Shown: one piece after another, positions 1-11,999 of the stretch
Position numbering within the stretch: position 1 is the stretch's first letter
Layout of the letters: every line of letters begins with the position of its first letter
Origin: Ophiocordyceps camponoti-saundersi (nom. inval.)
Lineage: Eukaryota > Ascomycota > Sordariomycetes > Hypocreales > Ophiocordycipitaceae
Direction of reading: 5' to 3'
NCBI GenBank assembly: GCA_003339415.1
Contig: PDHQ01000183.1
Span: 1 to 64,000 of the forward strand
DNA: 64,000 nt
Notes under the pieces: generated by a model
Database searches by the model: none
What the model saw: only the letters and a program-made list of their open reading frames with translations
Told to the model about the DNA's origin: nothing
Program-made: the position numbers and the translations under genes

Positions 1-127
1 ATTATATATTATATATTATATATTATATATTATATATTATATATTATATATTATATATTATATATTATATATTATATATTATATATTATATATTATATAT
101 TATATATTATATATTATATATTATATA
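1..127. repeat. (ATTATAT)n heptamer tandem repeat
   Basis: About 18 near-perfect copies of a 7-bp unit, attatat, run from the window edge and end where the sequence turns into ataaatatttta. The array may extend beyond the window. It contains only A and T, so it could be a simple repeat that grew inside RIP-mutated DNA. Confidence 0.95.
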
Positions 128-779
128 AATATTTTATTTTATAAAAACTTTTTTATAGCTAATTATAGCTAAATAAGAGTGTTTATAATAGTTATATTTA
201 AGTTTTACTAATAGTGCTTATTTTCTACGCGGGGTGTATAGTTAGTTTAATAAAGAGGTTTTTTAGCTTTTCTTTCTATTCTTAATAGCTTTAATTATAG
301 CTTTACCTTAACTTATTTTAATAATATACTTAAAATAAAACCTTTATATTACTTTAGGCTTTTTATATTAAAAATACAATTAGCTTTATTAAATTTTATA
401 TTAAGGAGCTATAATAGTATTTAAAAATATTATATATAAAAAAGGGAAACTTAAGTAAAGCTTAAAGGAAAACCCCTTATTTATATTATTAGTGCTAAGT
501 AAGGACAATATATAGAAAAAGTTATTATTATAAGCTTTACTTAAGCTTATAAAGCTATAATAAAATAATAGTTTAGAGTATATAAGTGTAAGTAGAATTT
601 AAATAGCACTTTTAATTATCTAAAAGTTAAATTAATAATTAATTATTAAATAATAAATATATAAATAATAAAGTTATTAGTTATAAAAGCGTAATAAAAT
701 AGATTAAAATAGTAATAATTTTATAATAATAAGTTTATAATAAAATTATTTAAAAGTAGAAAAGAATATAATTAATTAA
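128..779. other. AT-rich stretch with no gene seen
   Basis: No reading frame or RNA gene could be supported here. Composition matches the rest of the window: TpA-rich, with very few CpA or TpG. The only recognisable piece is a possible LINE/SINE 3' end on the minus strand around 351-500, listed separately. The stretch abuts a solo LTR that begins at 785 after the TSD gttac. Confidence 0.6.
351..500 (-). repeat. possible remnant of LINE1/SINE 3' end
   Basis: The plus strand shows ttactttagg, then aaagggaaac, then aaggaaaaccccttattta. The same order occurs at the 3' ends of LINE1 (41823-41920) and SINE1 (28007-28112), both lying in reverse. The spacing is longer here and no TSD or tRNA-like head was found, so this is a weak call for an old fragment. 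Confidence 0.3.
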
Positions 780-1287
780 GTTACTATTAAAATATATATA
801 TTACTAGCTACTTAGGAATATAATACGCGTCGGATATACGTAATATATATAATATACGTTATAAAAATTATTATCTTTATATAAATAAAGTAGGAGGTTA
901 GGGATATATATAAAAAGAAGTTAAACTTAAATATAATACTAATCTAAAATTAGTATAATATTAATATTATAATTATAATTAATATAAGAGGGATCTTAGG
1001 ATAGAGGAAGGGAGAAGGAATATATATATAATATATTTACTACTTTATATCTATATTTAAAAAAGTAAGTTATAAATAAAGTTATTAATTAATTATTTAT
1101 AACTTAACTATCTAAAATATATAAGAGAGGAGATATATTATTCTTTTACGCTATATAATCCAGATAAATTACCTAAACTTTATTATATAAGTTAATATAT
1201 ATATAATATCTTTTATAATTATTAGTTTATTTATTATAATAAGAATTAAACGTGATATTAGCTTTTTATTTAGCTTAGGAAGGATAC

Positions 1288-1795
1288 TATTAGTTAGGCA
1301 TCCTTCCTAAGCTAAATAGGTAGCTAAAGTTATATTATAAACTTCTCGTAATAAAGATACTAATAAATTAAACCTAAAACACGTATATTATATTAACTTA
1401 AATAATAAGGTTCGGGTAACTTATCCGGATTATATAGCGTATAAGAATATTACGTCTATTATATAATACGCTCCGGCTAATAAAGTTATAAAAGATTAAA
1501 TAATAACTTTACTTATAACTTATCTCTCTCTTAAAAAGTATAGAAAAGTAAGTATATTATATATACGTTCCTCCTCCTACTAACTACCTCCCTATCCTCC
1601 TCCTATATTAACTTCATATATTATATTAATATTATATTAATCTTAGATTAGTATTATCTTAAGTTCGACTCCTTTTTATATATATCCCTAACCTCTTACT
1701 TTATTTATATAAAGATAGTTATTTTTATAATATATACTATACGTATTTAACGCGTATTATATTCCTAAATAGCTAGCGATATATATATTCTAATA
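1288..1795 (-). repeat. LARD-1 3' LTR
   Basis: This 508-bp LTR begins tattagttaggcatcc and ends atattctaata on the plus strand. The ends derive from TG...CA termini: an unmutated aca end survives in LARD-3 at 63192-63194. It is a direct repeat of 4421-4928. Confidence 0.92.
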
Positions 1796-2843
1796 TTAGT
1801 AGTTTTTCTTTTTATAGTTAGGAATATATATTTATTAAGTAAGTAATTTAGGTATAATTAAGTTCTTTTAGTAGCTTTTATAAATTAAATTATTTCTTTA
1901 CTTTTAAGAACTTATATAGTTTAGGACTAATAGATACCCTTACCTTACTAATTTATAAATAAACTTAAGTTAATATCGTGCTAATATTCGATATATTTCT
2001 TAATAATTCTAATATAATTTCCTAAAATAGTATATATTAAGCTATATATCGCGTTTTCTTATTATTTATATTTTATAAATAATAAATAAGGTTTAGGTAG
2101 TAAACTTAATATTATATATTATCGCTAATATAAAGCTTAATATTATATATTATTAGCCGCTATTATAAGCTAGTCCCTTAGCTTAGTAATTTCTAAGCTA
2201 AAGGATTAGTAAGTAACTCCTCTAAACTTAATATAAGCTAGCTATAAGGATATTACTAAGGCGTTTTATTTTAGAAACTTTTAGTAAATATTAGCCGCGC
2301 GAGGGGGAATCTCCCTTATTAACTAGTAAACCCCCGTAGCTAGCGAGAGTTATCTCCTTCTTATAATACTAAGCGTTCTTATACCGTAATATTCGTAATT
2401 CCGCTAGGTCGTTATAGTCTTTATATTACGATACCCTTAGAATAGCGTAATTCTTAACTTTAGGGGTATTATAATCCCCTAATAGTATTTTCTTTCTAAT
2501 TTAAGGATTAAAGAAACGAAGAATAAACGTAATATAATATACTAAATAAAGAACGCGATACTTAGTAAATTTTCGCTAAGTTATCTATAAAAAACGGATA
2601 AGAAAAACTAAGGTAATTATAAAAAGGGAAGGGGAAAAAAAATTTTAAAAAGGGGGGGGGGGGATATTTATACCTAGAAGGTATATACCTCTTATATCTA
2701 TAAAAGGGGTTAGTATATACTAATATACTACTTATAGGAGGGGTAGGTATATATTTTATTTAGTAAGGTAAATTAGTAACTTAGTACCTTACTTATAAAT
2801 TACCCTACGCCTAAGCTCCTTATTCCTTTCCTCTTCCTTTTAC

Positions 2844-2845
<2 letters not shown>

Positions 2846-2931
<86 letters not shown>
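2846..2931. repeat. (ATT)n microsatellite in LARD-1 interior
   Basis: An uninterrupted trinucleotide run of about 28 units follows a pyrimidine-rich stretch. LARD-3 has a much shorter (AAT)n run at about 61657-61683 in the equivalent position of the opposite strand, so this array has changed length since the copies separated. Confidence 0.95.
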
Positions 2932-2937
<6 letters not shown>

Positions 2938-4420
2938 TAAAAGTAAGTTTAAGTTAATTTCGAGTTAGTATTATAGTAAGCTTTTACTAACTTTAACTTA
3001 AGATTTATTATATATTAAGACCGCCCCCTTATATACTTACCGCTTTACGCGGTTATTAAATTATTATTTTAAATCTTAAGTTTAAGAATAATATTAATAA
3101 TAATAATATTCTTAAGGCTTTAATTCGCTAATAGCGTAAAAATATATTAATCTTAGCTCTAATTTATATTAGCTATAAGTTAAGATTAACCTAGTTCCTA
3201 ATATATTTTAAACTTAGCTTCGAACGTATATTACGCGTATCCTACTCCTATCTCCTTTACGCGCCCCTTATAAGCTTTTTTTACGGTATCTACGATTACT
3301 TTTCGCCCGCGCCCGTAAATACCGTTACTTATTTTTATAGTAACGCTTATTATACTTTATTAAGTATAACCCGCTAAGCGTAATTTTTTTATATCCCCGC
3401 CGCCGCCTACGCTATTATCTTAAGCGCGGTGCGATATTATTTAGCGCGGCGATATTAAGAGGGTGCCCCTATATTAAAATTATATTAGCCGTATAAGTAA
3501 GTAAAAGCTAAAAATTAACGCTTATTAGGAATAAGTATTTTAATTAGTAATTACTTATTACTAATATATTAAAAAAGGTATCTAATATAATAATATATAT
3601 ATAGCTTATTAAAACTTAACTTTATATAAACTAATATTAACTTAATAAATTATCCTAGCTATTATTACCTTTATATAAGCTTTTATTATATTTATAAGCG
3701 ATAATATGCCTTTATATAAAGATTAGTATACTAAAGTAAGTCTAATAATAATCTAATCCTTATTCGTATTTAAGTTAATATCTAACTAATATTACTAATA
3801 TAATAATATTACTTGGCCGGCCTTACGCGATTATTACGCGTCGCGCCCTCCTAAATATCTATATTAGGAGTAGGGGTAAGGGACTTTAATTCCGGGAATT
3901 TTACTTTTTCTATTTTTATTATTTTTTTTTTCTTTTATTATTTTTATCTCTTATATATTACTAAATTAATTTAATTATAAGAGATTTCCTATACTAAACT
4001 TATAAAAGCTTAGTAAATAATAGTTATAAAGTAATTATTAAAACTAATTTAAGGTTAATAAGATTTCGGGTTAAAATTAAAGTAAGTTCCTAAAAAATCC
4101 TAAACTAAAAGTAAAGAGAAGAAAAAATAGATAATATTAACTTATAATAAGTTATCGCTAAGTATTAGAATATTCGAATTATTAAGTTACTAACTAGATA
4201 TTAATTAAAATATATCTATATATTATCGAAATAGTAATTATAGTTTCTTAAAAATTAATATTTTAATAAATATTTACTATCTAAATTACTTTTCTATTTC
4301 CGATCTAAACTAAGGTTAAATAATAATAAAGCTAATATTTTAGCTTACGTTAGTTAACTAAGTTTTAAATAATAAAAAGTAATTAAGTCCGCGATATAAC
4401 CTAGCTTTATTATTAATTAA

Positions 4421-4928
4421 TATTAGTTAAGTATCTTTCCTAAGCTAAATAAGTAGCTAAAGTTATATTATAAACTTCTTATAGTAAAAATACTAATAGA
4501 TTAAACTTAGAATATATATATTATATTAACTTAAATAATAAAGTTTAGGTAACTTATCTAAATTATATAATATATAGGAATATTATATTTATTATATAAT
4601 ACGCTCTAGCTAATAAAATTATAAAAGATTAAATAATAACTTTACTTATAACCTATCTCTTTCTTAAAAAATATAGAAAAATAAGTATATTATATATACG
4701 TTCCTCCTCCTACTAACTACCTCCCTATCCTCCTCCTATATTAACTTCGTATATTATATTAATATTATATTAGTCTCGGATCGGTATTATCTTAAGTTCG
4801 ACTCCTCTTTATACGTATCCCTAACCTCCTACTTTATTTATATAGAGATAGTTATCTCTGCGACGCGTGCCACGCGTATTTAACGCGTATTATATTCCTA
4901 AGCAGCTAGCGATATATATATTCTAATA
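4421..4928 (-). repeat. LARD-1 5' LTR
   Basis: A 508-bp partner of 1288-1795. The right part (about 4780-4925) keeps gcgacgcgtgccacgcg with CpG, TpG and CpA intact, whereas the matching part of the left LTR is mostly converted to TpA. RIP has therefore hit the two LTRs unequally. Confidence 0.92.
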
Positions 4929-4948
4929 GATACTTAACTAATAGTTAC

Positions 4949-5296
4949 TATTTATAAAGTAGTAATAAAAACTTTTTACTAAATACTTTATTTTTTATAA
5001 ATATAATAGCTTTTAAAATTAAGTAAAGAGTAATTCGTTATATTAAAATATTATATACTTAATAAGGTTTTTAGAAGTTTAAAAAGTATTATAATAAATT
5101 TAATATTTATCTTTTTATATTACTTATTTTTATTAAGCTTAGTTAAGCTAACTATAATATATTTATATAAGTTTATCTTATTTTTAGCTTTAAAAGGCTA
5201 AAGTCTTATACCTTATATATATATTTATAAATAATAATAAAGGTAAAATTATATTTTATTTATATTAATACTTAAAGTATATTTGTTTATTATTAT
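4949..5296. other. AT-rich spacer, no gene seen
   Basis: Flank between the solo LTR's right TSD (gttac, 4944-4948) and element E3. No supportable reading frame, RNA gene or repeat structure was found. The stretch just left of E3 (about 5240-5280) weakly resembles sequence right of E3 and may include E3's target-site duplication. Confidence 0.5.
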
Positions 5297-6210
5297 ATGT
5301 TAATATACTATATAGGCTTAAAACTATCTCTTATATATTTTAAAAGGATAAAAAACTAAAAGACCTAAAGTAAAACCCCCTTCTTAAGCGTTATAGTAGC
5401 TTTAGGTTAAACCCTATCTATACCCGGCACTTTATATATTTAATAAGTTAGGTAATAATAAGTAACCCGGAAGTTAATATATTCCCTAAAATAGGCCCGC
5501 GGTAGCGAGAGCGCGTATAAACTAGGTCTAATATAGAGTCCGTATTATTACTTATTTTCCTAGCTATTATTATTACTATAAATAAAATCCCCTCGCTTTA
5601 TTATAATGTTTTTAATAATCTATTTAAATAAGGCTTTATTAACGCGGCTAAGAAATATATAAAGGTTTTACTAGCTTATAATAGACCTTATAATAACTAG
5701 TTTTAAAAGATAGCTAGACTATTATAATAAAGCCGCGGATAAGTTCGGAGAGGGGGTTAGAAGCTGAGCTGCTATATTCGCTCTTTAATAAAGAGGAAAC
5801 TATAGCCGTAATAGCCGAGGAAATATTACTAACTAATTAAGTTAGAGTTAAAAAGGCACCTCTCTAAACCCTTTTAGATTCCGCTACTTATTTAATAATT
5901 ACTTATATAAAAATAAAAGTATCTCCCGAAATAATTTTACTAATACTTACTTTAATTTCTAATATAGTAATCGGTATAGTAAACTCTTAAGTTTAAGTTT
6001 ATTATAATTTAAAGTAAAGTTATATTCTAAGTGAAAAAGTTTCGCGTTTATAATTAACTTATATAGCGTTACCTTTCCCCTTAAAGCTGCTTCGAGTATA
6101 GCTTACTATTATTATAAGGTAGAGAAAGGAGTGGAATTTACTTATAATATAAAAATAAAAACTTTATATTTATATCGCTTTAAATATAAAATTTATAAAA
6201 TATATAGAAG
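5297..6210 (-). mobile_element. E3, internally deleted copy of element E
   Basis: Reverse-complement match to both ends of E1 and E2. The left part, from the cccggcactttatat stretch back to gcttaaaactatc, matches the E1 3' end near 30240-30370. The right part, ending tataaaatatatagaag, matches the E1 5' start at 27856. The middle ~1 kb of E1 (roughly 28920-29850) is missing, leaving ~0.9 kb. Some pieces here keep TpG and CpA (for example agaagctgagctgc near 5760), so this copy is less mutated than its relatives. The TSD is not clean. No function can be assigned. Confidence 0.72.
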
Positions 6211-6427
6211 TTTTTATATTAAAAGTATAAAATAATAATATTAGTAATTTAATTATATAAATAGTATTATAAAGTATTAAATTTTATATAATATACTTTA
6301 AAATAGTTTTTTTTATAATTATTATTAATATTATTTTTAATTATTATAAAGAATAAAAATTATAATAAGTACTTATAAGGTAAAGTTTAAAATAATTTAA
6401 TATTAAAGAGTATATAAATATATATTA

Positions 6428-6996
6428 AATTATATTAAAGTACTTAAATATATATTATTTAATAAAAAGGAAAACTAAAGTGCTTAAAGAAAACCCCTTA
6501 TTTAATATTTAGCTAGCTTATAAGCTAGAATTATTATATTAAAAAGCTAATTATTATTATTATTTAAAATTACGCTAGTTATAAGTAAAATACACTTATA
6601 CTTCTTATTATATATTTTATTTAAGTTTTAAGTAGTTTTAGTATATAAACTAATAATACTTAGCGAAAGTTCTAAAAATTAGCTAAGTAACTTACTTTAT
6701 AATTATACTCTATTACTAGATTAGTCTTTAGCCCTCTAGCTACTAAGGTAGCTTATAGTTACTATTAAGGGGTCCCTAGTCTTTTAATAACTTACCTTAT
6801 TATAGCCCCCTAACCGTACTTATTATAAACCCGGCAAGGTTACTACTCCTACTAGGGCTATACCGGGGTCGGACTGTACCCTAGCTATATAGTTAAGGTA
6901 AAAAAAAACACCCGTGCCCTCCGCTAGATTTAAACCGACTGCTTTGCTTATAAGAGACTAATATCTTTAGGCGCTTAACTACTATACTAGGAGGGC
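6428..6996 (-). mobile_element. SINE3, tRNA-headed SINE
   Basis: A reverse-oriented copy of the SINE at 28007-28605. The tRNA-like head is at its right end (6916-6996). The body carries gtactgtccgaccccgg-type sequence in mutated form on the minus strand. The tail carries the aaaaccccttattta block shared with LINE1's 3' end. A possible target duplication, tataaatatatatta, flanks it (about 6413-6427, and an imperfect copy from 6997). The left limit is approximate. Confidence 0.75.
6916..6996 (-). repeat. tRNA-like SINE head (pol III promoter)
   Basis: An 81-nt tRNA-like segment reads gccctcctag at its 5' end and gcggagggc at its 3' end on the minus strand, so a 7-bp acceptor stem can pair. The B box here is mutated (gtttaaatct against gttcgaatcc in SINE1). 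This is a mobile-element part and not a functional tRNA. Confidence 0.7.
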
Positions 6997-7396
6997 TATA
7001 AAAATATATATATTATATAAAAGCTTATAATAAGCTTAAATAAAGTAAAGTATAAATTAAAAAGTAAGTAAGTATAATATAATTCTATTATTAAAATATA
7101 AGAAAATAAAAGCTAAGTAATTTAATAATAAAAAAATACTTTTAATAATAAATAAAGAGAGTATTATAAAATAAGTTTATTATACTTACTAACTTATTTC
7201 AAGGAGCCTTAAAGCTAATAAATAAGAATAAAAAGAAAAAAAAAGTAAGAAATTAAAAAGTAAGTAAAGCGTTTATTATAAGCTACTAATAAACATATTA
7301 AAAAATAACACACGCTTAATATTAAGCGTAATTTATAAGAAAAAAGTATGAAAATAGTAATTTTAAATTCGCTTAAGAATTTAAAGTAAAACTATA
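6997..7396. other. AT-rich spacer left of Copia-A2, no gene seen
   Basis: No frame or RNA gene could be supported. It ends at the 5' LTR of Copia-A2, whose TSD partner would lie beyond the right edge of the window. Confidence 0.5.
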
Positions 7397-7698
7397 TATT
7401 AATAGTATCTCTTTATACCCCCTTATATTTACTATATAATATATATAGAAAGGATAACTCGGATATAAGAAAATTCCTAATAAAATATATATAAATACTT
7501 AAGTTATACTTTATATAACTTAAAGGATAGGAGATATCTTAGGAAGGAAAAAGAGGGTATAAGGGTAGAATATTATCTAGCTATATAGCCGCTTTTCCTT
7601 ATATAAAGTAAGAAAAGTATCTATCTCTAATTATTATTAATTTAAGTTACCTTTTATTTCTTTTATTTAGATATATATATAATAAAAACTACTTAATA
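7397..7698 (+). repeat. Copia-A2 5' LTR
   Basis: A 302-bp LTR, tattaatagtatctc ... aaaactacttaata, matches the 301-bp 5' LTR of Copia-A1 (33158-33458) along its length. It is followed by ttaattaataattatatta, the motif placed after 5' LTRs in every LTR family of this window. Confidence 0.9.
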
Positions 7699-7891
7699 TT
7701 AATTAATAATTATATTAGTTGTTTATAAATTAGTAAGAGTAATAAGATAAGTTTTATATAATAATAAAAAGCCCTTATACTTACTTTTATCTAATATATA
7801 TATTTTTACCTTTTTTTAACTTTAATATTTATTAAAAAGCTATTAAGCTTAGTGCTATTATTAATACTAAAAGATTAAAGTAATATATAAT

Positions 7892-8044
7892 TATTAGTTA
7901 AGCTCTCTATATATATAGAAATTATAGAAAATAGAAATAAGTTTTAAATCGTTTATATATTTATTATTTAGTAATAGTAGGGGTATTTATACGTGGCACG
8001 GAAGGTGCTTATATAAGCAGAACTAACTAAATTATAAATAAATA
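7892..8044 (-). repeat. Copia-D 3' LTR
   Basis: A 153-bp LTR, tattagttaagctc ... ataaataaata, contains the relatively unmutated stretch acgtggcacggaaggtgctt. It matches 52579-52731 along its full length with only transition-type differences noticed. Confidence 0.88.
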
Positions 8045-8121
8045 CTAGTATTTTCTCTTTTTCGCTCCTTTTCGCCCGCCCGCGGGCGTAGGGTTTCTAA
8101 AAAGCTATATAGCGCGCTATA

Positions 8122-8253
8122 TAAAGTCTCTAATTAGCTAAGTTACTTAATACGTAAGGTCTCTAATTAGCTAAGTTACTTAGTATATAAAGTCTCTAAT
8201 TAGCTAAGTTACCTAATATATAAAGTCTTTAGTTAGCTAAGTTACTTAATATA
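8122..8253. repeat. 4 x 33-bp tandem repeat in Copia-D 3' region
   Basis: Four consecutive 33-bp units beginning taaagtctctaattagctaa at 8122, 8155, 8188 and 8221. Units differ by a few transitions only (for example acttaatacg against acctaatata), as expected from RIP acting after duplication. The array lies ~80 bp inside the 3' LTR. A half unit may continue at 8254. Confidence 0.95.
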
Positions 8254-8897
8254 TTAAGTTTTTAAAAATATAATCTTACCTAAGTATAAAGCCTTAAATT
8301 ATATTAAGCTATATAAGTATAATATTAAAAAGTAAAATACTAAGAGCTAATATAATTACCTTATACCTTTATACCTAGGTCTCTTTACTTAGAAAAACTA
8401 TTTTTCTTAGGGCGTATAAAAGGAAAAATACTCTTCTCTTTTTTTCTCTCTTCCTTTCTTTTCTTTTTCTCCTCGGGCCTCCTCTCTTTATCTCTCTCGC
8501 CCTCTCTCTCTCTCTCTTAGTCTCTCTCTCTCTCTCTTTCTAACTCTCTATCTCTCTCTCTCTTTATATTCTCGTCGCTATTATTGTTATTATTATTATT
8601 ATTGTTATTACTATCTTCTTTATTATCGCTTTTAAGGTAAGTATTAAATTTATATATATATATAGCGTATATATAAAGCTTATATTATATAAAAATAAAA
8701 ACTAACTTATAAATATATAGCTTTTTACTTTTCCCGCTATTACCGCTATTATTATTATTTTTAATAATAATAATAATATAATAATAATATAATAATAATA
8801 TAATAATAATAATCTCCTTAATAATAATAGCGTTAATATTAATATTAATATAAATATTATTAATAATAGTAAAAATAATAATAATAATAATAATATA

Positions 8898-8928
<31 letters not shown>

Positions 8929-8990
8929 TAAATAATAATAATAATAATAATATAAATAATAATAATAATAATAGCTATTATAATAATAAT
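8254..8990. repeat. low-complexity 3' region of Copia-D
   Basis: Contains a (CT)n-rich pyrimidine tract at about 8429-8566, then (ATT)n at 8579-8612, then (ATA)n-type runs at about 8750-8806 and 8868-8966. No gene was seen. Equivalent long untranslated sequence lies between pol and the 3' LTR of Copia-A1, so it probably belongs to Copia-D rather than to a separate insertion. Confidence 0.7.
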
Positions 8991-10414
8991 ATAAGCGGTG
9001 CTAGCGGCGATAATAGCGAAGGTTTTTTATCGCCCCCCCCTTTTTATAATACTTTAGCTAAATAGGTATAGCTTTATTATCCCCCCTAGCTAGTTTTTAG
9101 CTAGCCGCCCCGCTGCTAATATATTAAAAACCCCCTTTTAGCGTAAAGTTATTAAAGGGAATTAGATATATTTAATTCCTTATAACTCCTATATTAGGAG
9201 GATAGTAAGCTAGAAAGCTTTAATCTAAGCTTACTAAGAATAAGCTTTAGAGCGAGCTAAGGTATATTATAATTACGCTAAAATAAGCGTAAAATGCTAG
9301 CCGGTAAGTTTATACTCCTTATTTATTTTTACTACGCGGAGGTTAATAATATATATATAAGTAGCCCCCGCCGCTATTAATATAATTAAAATATTAGCTA
9401 TATTTATTAATAATTATTAGCTTTTAATAAAAGGTATATAAGCTAAGGTAAGTACTTATTATTTTCTAATATTATATATAATAGCTAATATTCTATAATA
9501 TTTATAACTTAGCCGCGAGGCTAATTAGTTATATTAATAATATAAGTAAAAAGCTTAAAGGTAAGATAAATATAGCGGCGGCTATTTCCTTTCATATATA
9601 TTTTATTAGTTATATAACTTATTCCTTATCTAAGTAAATATAATAATATAACTTACTTTTATAACCTGAAGTATATTAATATATATAGCGTAAAGTTTAT
9701 ATAAGCTATTTATAAGCCTTATATAAGTAGCGTAATAAGGTTATATATACTTTATAATATAATATTAATTATTATACCTTATTATAATAATTATTCTATT
9801 ATAATACATACCTTTTAATATAGATAGCTAAGTTATTTATATTAATAAGTTTCTAAAATAAAAGGTTAAGGTTATTTTTTATTATTATATCTATTAGATT
9901 CTCTTTACCCGCGATTTATCGGATATTAGAAATTTCGCAGCGCTTATATAACTATTTTAGAGATATTATATTAATTATAAGTTTTTTTTTATTATACCTA
10001 GTTTAATAAGGTATTTATATAACGAAAATAAGTTAGTATAGATAATAAGAGGAACTTCTAATAGTTTAAGTTAGTCCGTAACTATCTTTATAATAGTAGT
10101 AATCGATATACTAATATTAAACTTACTTGTTATATTATATACCTTAGAAGCGAGTATACTTTAAATTACTTTTTTATATTTTATTAAGCTTTAATAGATA
10201 ATATTAGCTTTAATATTAAACTATAATATAGTTTATATCTTATTACTTATATATATTTAAAAGCTAATTTAAGATAAAAGGTTATAATTATTTATAAGTA
10301 ACTTATTAGTAAAAATAAAAAATTTTATAAATTTAAGCGATAATAAGATATATCTAATACCTCTCTCTTAATTATCTATTTACTATCTAAGCCGCTTATT
10401 TAACTTATTATAAT
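8991..10414 (-). pseudogene. Copia-D RNase H / pol C-terminal remnant
   Basis: The minus strand here aligns with the RNase H end of Copia-G1 (compare the ttacttttttatattttatt stretch at 10160-10180 with 19345-19365). That section encodes the RNase H domain that degrades the RNA template during reverse transcription. Many TAA/TAG stops break it. LINE2 is inserted at its right end with the TSD taacttattataat. The GC-richer part at about 8995-9130 was not recognised and may be 3' untranslated. The left limit is a guess. Confidence 0.5.
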
Positions 10415-10599
10415 TATAACCTTTTACGAAAACGGGACAGGACCCGTTACTTAATCTTTCGCTCTTTACTATATATTTATTACTAAGAAGGAGTTAATAG
10501 CGCCCGCGGCGGCTTTAGCCGGGGCCTAAGGGGCAGGCGACGCGCTTATAGTTATAGATAGGGGTACGCGGGGACTAAGATAATCCTTATAGCACCCCT

Positions 10600-11800
10600 A
10601 ATCTAGCTAAAGATAATATAATAGTAGCGTTAGAATAAGAGGAGAAGCGGAGTAAGTGCGGGACCTTTATAATAGCGATATAAAGGAAGCTTATAATAAA
10701 CTAGCCGCGGTAATACTTACCGCGGCGTTCTCCGATATTTAGAATATTATAATAGCTTTTAAAGCTAAACTTTATAAAAAATTCGTAACTTTTTTAGATT
10801 AGAATATTACCTAACTTTTACTTAAAATTACTAAGTTAATTAAGAAGATAGTTACTTAAGCTATATAAAAAGTATTTTTATAAATTATTAGCTTTAATAT
10901 TAATCTAACTTAGCTATTATAAGTTTCTATAGCTATTATTAGTAATATAATAATTAAACTTATCTTTAGTTACTTTAATAAAGAAATTACTATATTTATA
11001 AAAGATATTATAATTAATATAGATATTTTATAGCTAACTTTATAAAAGATTATATAAGCTATAAATATAGCTTTAAAATATAAGGCTATATTAGCTATAA
11101 AATAACTCCTTAGTAAAGATATAGTAATTATATTTTATTTAAAATATAAAAGATAAGTAAGCTTAGTTAAGTAAATTTCTATTATCTTTAATAAGGGGGC
11201 GGTCTATAATTAAAAAACTTTCTTTATTATAGCGAAGGGAGTATAAGTAAAGGCCGCTTATAATAACTAAGATATACTTTTATAATAAATTAAGAAATAT
11301 AATAAGCTTAATATCGCCTAAGTTTAAGCGCTTTAGCCTTATAATAAGGGAGCTACGCGTACTTATATTATCTTAAAAATTACTAATATAATAAATATTA
11401 ATAAACTTATATAAAATAGCTTAGTTATAAATATAAAAATCTCTTATATAAAAGTTTATAATAATATAATATAACCTTAATAATATTACTAATATTATTA
11501 ATATAAGTATATAGTAAAATATTACTAAAAGTAGCTATATTATAAAATATATATAGCTATAATATATTTAGAAAAAGAGAGCGTATATCTAGCCTTTATT
11601 AAAACTAGTACTAAAAACTATATTTTATATAAAGGAAACTATATCTTATAATCTTAAAACTACCTTACCGTAAAAATATACTAAGATTAAATATATAGTA
11701 ATTATATATACTAACCTTATAAGTTTTAAAATTACTCTTAGCTAACTTAATCTTAAATTAGTAATAGCTTTACTAAAGTTTAGTCCTAGAAGCGGTCGCG
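10600..11800 (+). pseudogene. LINE2 ORF1 (gag-like)
   Basis: A plus-strand frame that needs only TAA/TAG readthrough (mutated Gln and Trp codons). Near its end, about 11619-11642, it reads Y-I-L-Y-K-G-N-Y, matching the last CxxCxGxH knuckle of fungal LINE gag proteins with Cys and His turned to Tyr by RIP. In this family the protein binds element RNA and helps form the ribonucleoprotein. Start and end are approximate, and N-terminal domains were not identified. Confidence 0.55.
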
Positions 11801-11999
11801 CGCGGCCCTTATATAGTTATAAGCTATACTTTACTTTAATATAAATAATAAGCTCGCCCCGGTACCGAAGAGGGGCTAAGGCGGGAGCGGCGCTACTTTT
11901 AGATCTTATAGCGGATAGGGTAGTAGTAAAGCTTAGGGAACTTATCCTCCCCCTCTTACCTTTTCCCCCTTTATTATACCCTCCTCCGCCCCCTCCCCC

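Larger units (their letters stand above)
1288..4928 (-). mobile_element. LARD-1, non-autonomous LTR retrotransposon
   Basis: A complete element of about 3.64 kb with two 508-bp LTRs and the TSD gatac (1283-1287 and 4929-4933). It sits inside a solo LTR of its own family. Orientation comes from two marks. Next to the left (3') LTR is a purine tract that reads on the minus strand aaagaaaaactactaa. Next to the right (5') LTR is the motif ttaattaataa, as in the Copia elements. The 2.6-kb interior shows no RT, integrase, protease or RNase H motif in any frame I read. It holds an (ATT)n microsatellite and a few GC-richer patches (about 3230-3470 and 3815-3860). It is best described as a large retrotransposon derivative dependent on another element's proteins. 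A badly decayed gag-like frame cannot be excluded. Confidence 0.88.
785..4943 (+). mobile_element. solo LTR of the LARD family, split by LARD-1
   Basis: A LARD-type LTR lies in plus orientation at 785-1287, starting tattaaaatatatatattac and reading through taggaggttagg. Its last 10 bp, ttaactaata, are found at 4934-4943 on the far side of LARD-1. The 5-bp TSD gttac flanks it at 780-784 and 4944-4948. No internal sequence remains, so it is a solo LTR left by LTR-LTR recombination, later used as a target by LARD-1. Nothing here is coding. Confidence 0.85.

Noticed and set aside
1245..1330. The large inverted repeat as terminal inverted repeats of a DNA transposon or a hairpin MITE.
   Set aside because: Both arms are ends of LARD LTRs in opposite orientation, each with its own 5-bp TSD; nested insertion explains it.
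8747..8970. (ATA)n runs as a LINE tail marking an element end.
   Set aside because: No element 3' motif precedes them and no TSD was found; LINE2's real limits are set by its 14-bp TSD at 10401 and 17129.
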